Source: Streptomyces luomodiensis
Lineage (GTDB): Bacteria; Actinomycetota; Actinomycetes; Streptomycetales; Streptomycetaceae
Direction: 5' to 3'
DNA length: 64,000 bases
Assembly: GCF_031679605.1 (NCBI RefSeq)
Contig: NZ_CP117522.1
Location: 1,426,001-1,490,000 of the forward strand
Positions within the stretch are counted from its first letter, which is position 1; every line of letters starts with the position of its first letter. A program made the translations under genes and the position numbers. Below are positions 59,749-64,000 of the stretch, one piece after another. The notes under the pieces were generated by a model. It was not told the DNA's origin. It made no database searches and was given only the letters and a program-made list of their open reading frames with translations.

Positions 59749-61425
59749 TCAGATCGCCTCGTGCGCGGCCGTGTCCGGACGGCCGCCCGCGAAGAAGGCG
59801 CCGCGGCGGATCACGAACGGGCCGATCGCCAGCAGGTCGACGGGGGCCGAGCCGAAGCACTCCAGCGCGTCCCGCGGGTCGTCGACCATGGGCCGGCCGG
59901 AGGTGTTGAGGCTGGTGTTGACGACCACGGGCAGCCCGGTGCGCCGTTCGAACGCGCTCAGCAGGCGGGCCACCAACGGTTCCGCGGCCGGGTCGACGGT
60001 CTGGATCCGGGCCGTGCCGTCCACGTGCACCACGGCCGGGATGCGGTCCCGCCAGTCCGGCGCGACCTGGTGCACGAAGAGCATGTACGGGCTGGGCAGG
60101 GGGCCGTCGAAGATCTCGGCCGCGCGCCCGGCGAGCACCATCGGGGCGACCGGCCGGAACTGCTCCCGCCCCTTGACGTCGTTGAGCCGCTCGAGGTTGC
60201 CGGAGCGGCCGGGGTGGGCGAGCAGCGAGCGGTGGCCCAGCGCCCGGGGCCCGTATTCGGAGCGCCCCTGGAACCAGGCCACGATCGCGTCCCGGGCGAG
60301 CGCCTCGGCCACCGTCTCGGCGACGTCGGCCGGGCGTTCGAAGGGCACGGCGGCCGTCTTCAGCCAGGCTTCCAGTTCGGCGTCCGACCAGCGGCGCCCG
60401 AGGTCGGCGCCGGCCATCGGCGCGGGCCGGTCGCCGCCGAGCGCGCCGAGGTAGAGGGCGCCGCCGAGCGCGGTGCCCGCGTCCCCGGCGGCGGGCTGCA
60501 CCCAGACCCGGTCGAACGGGCCCTCGCGGGCGATGCGGGAGTTGGCCACGCAGTTGAGCGCCACTCCCCCGGCCAGGGTCAGCGTCCGGTCATGGGTACG
60601 TCCGTGCAGCCAGCGGACCAGGTCCAGCAGCGTCTCCTCCAGGCACGCCTGGGCGCTGGCGGCCAGGTCGGCGTGCGGCCGCGACCACGCCTGGCCGGGG
60701 CGCAGCGCGGGGCACAGCTCCGCCCAGGGCACCCCGGTGGCGTGGAAACCGCCGTCGCCGGTGGCGTACACGTACCGGCGCAGGGCGCCGAGCATCCGCG
60801 GGGTGCCGTAGGAGGCGAGGGCCATCACCTTGTACTCGTCGCTGGAGCGCAGGAAGCCCAGGTGTTCGGTGAGCTCTTCGTAGACCAGCCCCAGGGAGTG
60901 CGGCAGCCGCTGGCCGTGCAGCGGTTCGAGCCGATCGCCGGTGCGCCGCGCCGCGAGGTGGGAGGTGGCCTCACCGCGGCCGTCCAGGACGAGGACGGAG
61001 CTGGGATCGGCGCCGGGCGCGGCGAGCGCGGTGGAGGCGGCGTGGGCCAGGTGGTGGGGGACGAACCGCACGGCGTCGGGGTCCAGGCCGGGCAGGGCGG
61101 TACGCAGGAAGCCGGGGGCCTGGCGGGCGTAGGTGATCCGCAGCCGGTCCCAGGGGTCGTCCAGGCCCATGGCCTCGGCGGGGCGGGCGAGGGAGGGGTC
61201 GAAGGAGTAGGCGACGGCGTCCAGGTCCTCGGGGCGCAGCCCCGCCTGTGCCAGGCACCAGGCGGCCGACTTCTCCGGGAGCTCCCAGGCGGAGAAGGGC
61301 ACCGGCCGCTTGCCGTGTTTGCGCCGGGAGAACCGCTCCTCCTCGGCGGCGGCGACGGTGCGGCCGTCGATGACCAGGGCGGCGGCCGGGTCGTGGAAGA
61401 GGGCGTTGATGCCGAGGATGCGCAT
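59749..61425 (-). CDS. Carbamoyltransferase (NodU/CmcH family)
   Basis: 558 residues. ILGINALFHDPAAALVIDGRTVAAAEEERFSRRKHGKRPVPFSAW at the start, FVPHHLAHAASTAL and LVLDGRGEAT in the Kae1-like lobe, LTLAGGVALNCVANSRI, and a C-terminal YrdC-like lobe with FQGRSEYGPRALGHRSLLA and RPVAPMVLAG. It forms carbamoyl-AMP from carbamoyl phosphate and ATP and carbamoylates a sugar hydroxyl. Length usual. 68 bases separate it from the GT2 gene downstream, a gap with a repeated GACGGGCCGTCGGC. Confidence 0.93.
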   Translation of the reverse strand: MRILGINALFHDPAAALVIDGRTVAAAEEERFSRRKHGKRPVPFSAWELPEKSAAWCLAQAGLRPEDLDAVAYSFDPSLARPAEAMGLDDPWDRLRITYARQAPGFLRTALPGLDPDAVRFVPHHLAHAASTALAAPGADPSSVLVLDGRGEATSHLAARRTGDRLEPLHGQRLPHSLGLVYEELTEHLGFLRSSDEYKVMALASYGTPRMLGALRRYVYATGDGGFHATGVPWAELCPALRPGQAWSRPHADLAASAQACLEETLLDLVRWLHGRTHDRTLTLAGGVALNCVANSRIAREGPFDRVWVQPAAGDAGTALGGALYLGALGGDRPAPMAGADLGRRWSDAELEAWLKTAAVPFERPADVAETVAEALARDAIVAWFQGRSEYGPRALGHRSLLAHPGRSGNLERLNDVKGREQFRPVAPMVLAGRAAEIFDGPLPSPYMLFVHQVAPDWRDRIPAVVHVDGTARIQTVDPAAEPLVARLLSAFERRTGLPVVVNTSLNTSGRPMVDDPRDALECFGSAPVDLLAIGPFVIRRGAFFAGGRPDTAAHEAI

Positions 61426-61500
61426 GGGCGTGACCTTTCGGCGGCCCGGGGCCGCGGCGAAGGGGCGGCCGGGACCGGCGGGGGTGTGGGGGCCGGGGGA

Positions 61501-62472
61501 TCAGGCGGCCTGGTGCCGGAACCAGTCGATGGTGCGGATCAGCCCCTCGTCGGCGGGGACGACCGGCGTCCACTGGAGCTTGCCGCGGGCGAGGGTGATG
61601 TCCGGGCAGCGCACGGCGGGGTCGTCGGCGGGGCGGTCGATGTACTCGACGGTGGAGCGGGACCCGGCCAGCTGGATGATCTTCTGGGCGAGGTCCAGCA
61701 TGGTGATCTCGTCCGCGTTGCCGATGTTGACCGGTCCGAGGAGGTCGGACCCGGCCATGGCGAGGATGCCCCGCACGGTGTCGTCGATGTAGGCGAGCGA
61801 GCGGGTCTGGGTGCCGTCGCCGGTGACCGTGAGGGGTTCCCCGGCCAGCGCCTGCCGGATGAAGGTGGGCACGGCCCGTCCGTCGTGTCCGCGCATCCGC
61901 GGGCCGTAGGTGTTGAACAGCCGCACGATGCCGGTGTCCGTGCCGTTGGCGCCGGCCTCGGCGGTGGTCAGGGCCTCGCCGAAGCGCTTGGCCTCGTCGT
62001 AGACGCTGCGCGGTCCGACCGGGTTGACATGGCCCCAGTAGCGCTCGTTCTGCGGATGCTGCTGCGGATCGCCGTACGCCTCGGAGGTGGAGGCCAGGAG
62101 GAAGCGCGCGTCGTGGCGCCGGGCGAGGGCCAGGGCGTTGCGGGTGCCGAGGCTGCCCGTCTCCAGGGTGTGCAGCGGCAGCCGCAGATAGTCGGCGGGC
62201 GAGGCGGGGGACGCGAAGTGCAGCACCAGGTCGGCGGGCCGCTTCACCTCGAACGGCTTGGTGACGTCGGCGTGCAGCAGGGTGAAACCGGGCCGGTCCA
62301 TGAGGTGGGCGACGTTGTCCGGGTTGCCGGTGCAGAAGTCGTCCACACAGGTCACGGCCGCGCCCTGGTCGAGCAGCGCCGTGCACAGATGCGAACCGAC
62401 GAACCCGGCGCCACCGGTGACCACGGCGTGCGCCCAGGTGCGGACGGGGACGACGGAGTCGAAACGCTCCAT
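61501..62472 (-). CDS. NAD-dependent sugar epimerase/dehydratase, UDP-glucuronate decarboxylase-like
   Basis: 323 residues from ATG 62472 (AGGAAGGG 7 bases upstream; ATG 62478 is too close to it). Rossmann motif GGAGFVGSHL, FASPASPADYL, STSEAYGDPQQHPQNERYWGHVNPVGPRSVYDEAKRFGE with YxxxK, and RLFNTYGPRM. The ASPASP and YWGHVNPxGPRxxYDExKR run is characteristic of UDP-xylose synthases, which convert UDP-glucuronate to UDP-xylose. First gene of the glycan operon. Confidence 0.85.
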   Translation of the reverse strand: MERFDSVVPVRTWAHAVVTGGAGFVGSHLCTALLDQGAAVTCVDDFCTGNPDNVAHLMDRPGFTLLHADVTKPFEVKRPADLVLHFASPASPADYLRLPLHTLETGSLGTRNALALARRHDARFLLASTSEAYGDPQQHPQNERYWGHVNPVGPRSVYDEAKRFGEALTTAEAGANGTDTGIVRLFNTYGPRMRGHDGRAVPTFIRQALAGEPLTVTGDGTQTRSLAYIDDTVRGILAMAGSDLLGPVNIGNADEITMLDLAQKIIQLAGSRSTVEYIDRPADDPAVRCPDITLARGKLQWTPVVPADEGLIRTIDWFRHQAA

Positions 62473-62494
62473 GGCCATTCCCTTCCTTCGCGCA

Positions 62495-62510
62495 TGGGGG
62501 CCTTCCCCCA
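62495..62510. terminator. Short stem-loop in gap before glycan operon
   Basis: TGGGGG (62495-62500) and CCCCCA (62505-62510) with a 4-base loop, between the end of the MFS gene and the start of the epimerase gene. Too short to be a sure terminator; could be an attenuator in the leader. Confidence 0.3.
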
Positions 62511-62551
62511 GTACCCGCGGCAAAAGAAGGCAATCAGGGCATATCTGGCGG

Positions 62552-63934
62552 TCAACCGATGGGGGAAAGATCCTCGGAGTGCACCGGCCCGGCGGCGCGG
62601 GCCGCCGCCGCGGGTTCCACGGGAACGACATCGCCGGGCCGCGCCGAGACGCGGCGGGCGGCGGCGCGCCGGGCGTGCACCAGCGCGCCCGCACCGATCA
62701 CTGCCGCGATGACCAGCCCGCCGGTCACCAGGGCGCCGCGCGGCCCCGCCCACTCCATGAGCAGCCCCAGCAGGGGCGGACCGGCCAGGCCCCAGGCCGT
62801 CTGCGCGGTACGCCAGACGCCCAGCACCCGGCCGCGCATCCCGGGCGGCGGATCGGTCTGGAGCACCGTGGCGCCGGCCGTGTCGGAGACCGACTCGGCC
62901 ACCGCCATCGGGGCGACCAGCACCAGCAGCGGAAGCAGCCCCGGCGACAGCCCGGCCACCGCCTGGAGCAGCGCACCGGCGGCGGCGAGCGCGCCGACCA
63001 GCCGTACGGACGGCCGCTGCATCCGTCCCGCCAGGACCGCGCCCGCGATACCGCCCACGGCCAGCATGGTCGCGACGGTTCCGAAGTCCTGGGAGCTCCC
63101 GGCCAGCGGACCGGTGACCAGCACCGCGAGCGTCAGCCCGTAGTTCCGCCCGAAGACGGCGCTCACCGCCGTGATCACGGTGAGGGCGACCAGCCGCGGC
63201 CGCCCCATGAAGAAGGCCAGCCCGTCCCGGGCGCCGGCACCGGAGAACCGCTCCCGTCGCGGGGCGGGCGGGTCCGGGGTGGTGGTGGCCCCGCCCCCGT
63301 AGGGGCGCAGGAAGGGGATGACGGCCGTCACGCACAGGAACGACAGCCCGTTGGCGGCGTAGGCGGCCGCGGTGCCGAGCGCGCCCACCGCGACACCCGC
63401 GCAGGCCACGCCGATGAGCCGGCCGGCGCTGCTGACCACGGAGCCCAGGGCGATCGCCGAAGGGACGTCGGAGGGGGGCACCAGATCGTTGCCGAGCAGG
63501 GCGCAGGCGGGTGCGTCCACGGTGGCGACCAGGCCGGTCACCGCGGCGAGGACCATCAGCGAGACCACGTTGAGCAGGTCGAACGCGACCAGCGCGGCCG
63601 TGACGAAGGCGACGAGGCCCAGCACCGCCTGGCTGACGGCCGCGGTCAGCTTGCGCGGCCAGGCATCCACCACCGCCCCTCCGAGCAGCCCCATGAGCAG
63701 CCCGGGGGCGGCCTGCACGGCCAGGGAGACCCCGGTGGTGGCGGCGGAGCCGGTGATGTGCAGCACCAGCAGGTTCTGCACGGTCAGCTGCATCCAGGTG
63801 CCCACGTTGGACACCAGGTTCGCCGCCGACCACCACCGCATGCCGCGATGGCGCAGACTGCGCCACGGCGTGCGCGTGCCCCGCTCCGGGGAGCGGGGCC
63901 TGGGTATGAGGGGCGGCAGGCAGGAGGAAGTCAT
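62552..63934 (-). CDS. MFS transporter, EntS-like
   Basis: 460 residues, about 12 transmembrane segments. NLVSNVGTWMQLTVQNLLVLHITGSAATTGVSLAVQAAPGLLMGLLGGAVVDAWPRKL is the signature of the enterobactin-exporter/MFS_3 group. The C-terminus ends in an Ala/Arg-rich cytosolic tail. It precedes the glycan operon on the same strand by 79 bases and may be transcribed with it; the cargo is unknown. The remaining bases to 64000 show no gene. Confidence 0.88.
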   Translation of the reverse strand: MTSSCLPPLIPRPRSPERGTRTPWRSLRHRGMRWWSAANLVSNVGTWMQLTVQNLLVLHITGSAATTGVSLAVQAAPGLLMGLLGGAVVDAWPRKLTAAVSQAVLGLVAFVTAALVAFDLLNVVSLMVLAAVTGLVATVDAPACALLGNDLVPPSDVPSAIALGSVVSSAGRLIGVACAGVAVGALGTAAAYAANGLSFLCVTAVIPFLRPYGGGATTTPDPPAPRRERFSGAGARDGLAFFMGRPRLVALTVITAVSAVFGRNYGLTLAVLVTGPLAGSSQDFGTVATMLAVGGIAGAVLAGRMQRPSVRLVGALAAAGALLQAVAGLSPGLLPLLVLVAPMAVAESVSDTAGATVLQTDPPPGMRGRVLGVWRTAQTAWGLAGPPLLGLLMEWAGPRGALVTGGLVIAAVIGAGALVHARRAAARRVSARPGDVVPVEPAAAARAAGPVHSEDLSPIG

Positions 63935-64000
63935 CGCGGGGTCACGCCGGATTTCCGGGTACGGGGCACGGGCAAGGGCCCTGTCCGGGGCCCGGCCGAC

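Noticed and set aside
61501..62472. HldD (ADP-heptose epimerase) as identity of the SDR gene, which would complete the heptose pathway
   Set aside because: The ASPASP and YWGHVNPxGPRxxYDExKR elements are those of UDP-glucuronate decarboxylases, not HldD.

Overview
The window is very GC-rich, with GTG starts, purine-rich Shine-Dalgarno sites and protein families typical of Streptomyces or a close relative. The organism call rests on gene families, gene order and base composition only; no 16S or other marker gene is present. GC-rich minisatellites recur at gene ends and inside genes.

Layout. 1-565: non-coding imperfect repeats. 566-6.8 kb: ordinary metabolic genes (TetR/acyl-CoA dehydrogenase pair, flavin reductase-like protein, HSL-type esterase, a decayed LysR remnant, GlsB-like membrane protein, XRE regulator divergent from a short-chain dehydrogenase). 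6.9-12.0 kb: a minus-strand set of UDP-glucose 6-dehydrogenase, UGT-type glycosyltransferase and DHA2 exporter, with a divergent TetR regulator.

12.1-42.5 kb: a complete contractile injection system (CIS/eCIS) operon on the minus strand, read from right to left: sheath, inner tube, T4-type baseplate protein, two small linker proteins, DUF4255 terminator, AAA+ ATPase, a 2192-residue DUF4157 protein, a candidate immunity protein, tube-initiation protein, LysM protein, split VgrG-like spike (gpD and gpV), PAAR-like tip, gp25, two baseplate-J proteins, a tail-protein-I/beta-helix protein, a DUF6519 protein and, last, a peptidoglycan amidase. There is no capsid, terminase, integrase or type VI membrane complex. 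The most interesting part is the DUF4157 protein: an eCIS core domain, about 1,000 residues of disordered sequence, about 480 residues of amphipathic helices, a Lys/Pro linker, and a C-terminal nuclease-like domain. That tip domain and the next gene are clearly lower in GC than the rest of the operon, as expected for an exchangeable polymorphic toxin/immunity cassette inside an injection machine.

43-48 kb: a DUF6817 gene divergent from a LysR regulator (with palindromes over the LysR start), a Spo0M-like protein with a His-rich and glycine-zipper tail, an UlaG-like metallo-hydrolase, and a conserved hypothetical gene. 48-62.5 kb: a cell-surface glycan cluster. Two tandem GT2 genes on the plus strand face a tightly overlapping minus-strand operon: UDP-glucuronate decarboxylase-type SDR, carbamoyltransferase, GT2, GmhB-like phosphatase, GT9, GT4-like, GT4, GmhA-like isomerase, HldE and GT9. 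Together they suggest manno-heptose activation and transfer to a decorated (xylosylated, carbamoylated) polymer in a bacterium without LPS. A 28-bp imperfect tandem array of over 600 bp lies between the converging ends. An EntS-like MFS transporter closes the window.
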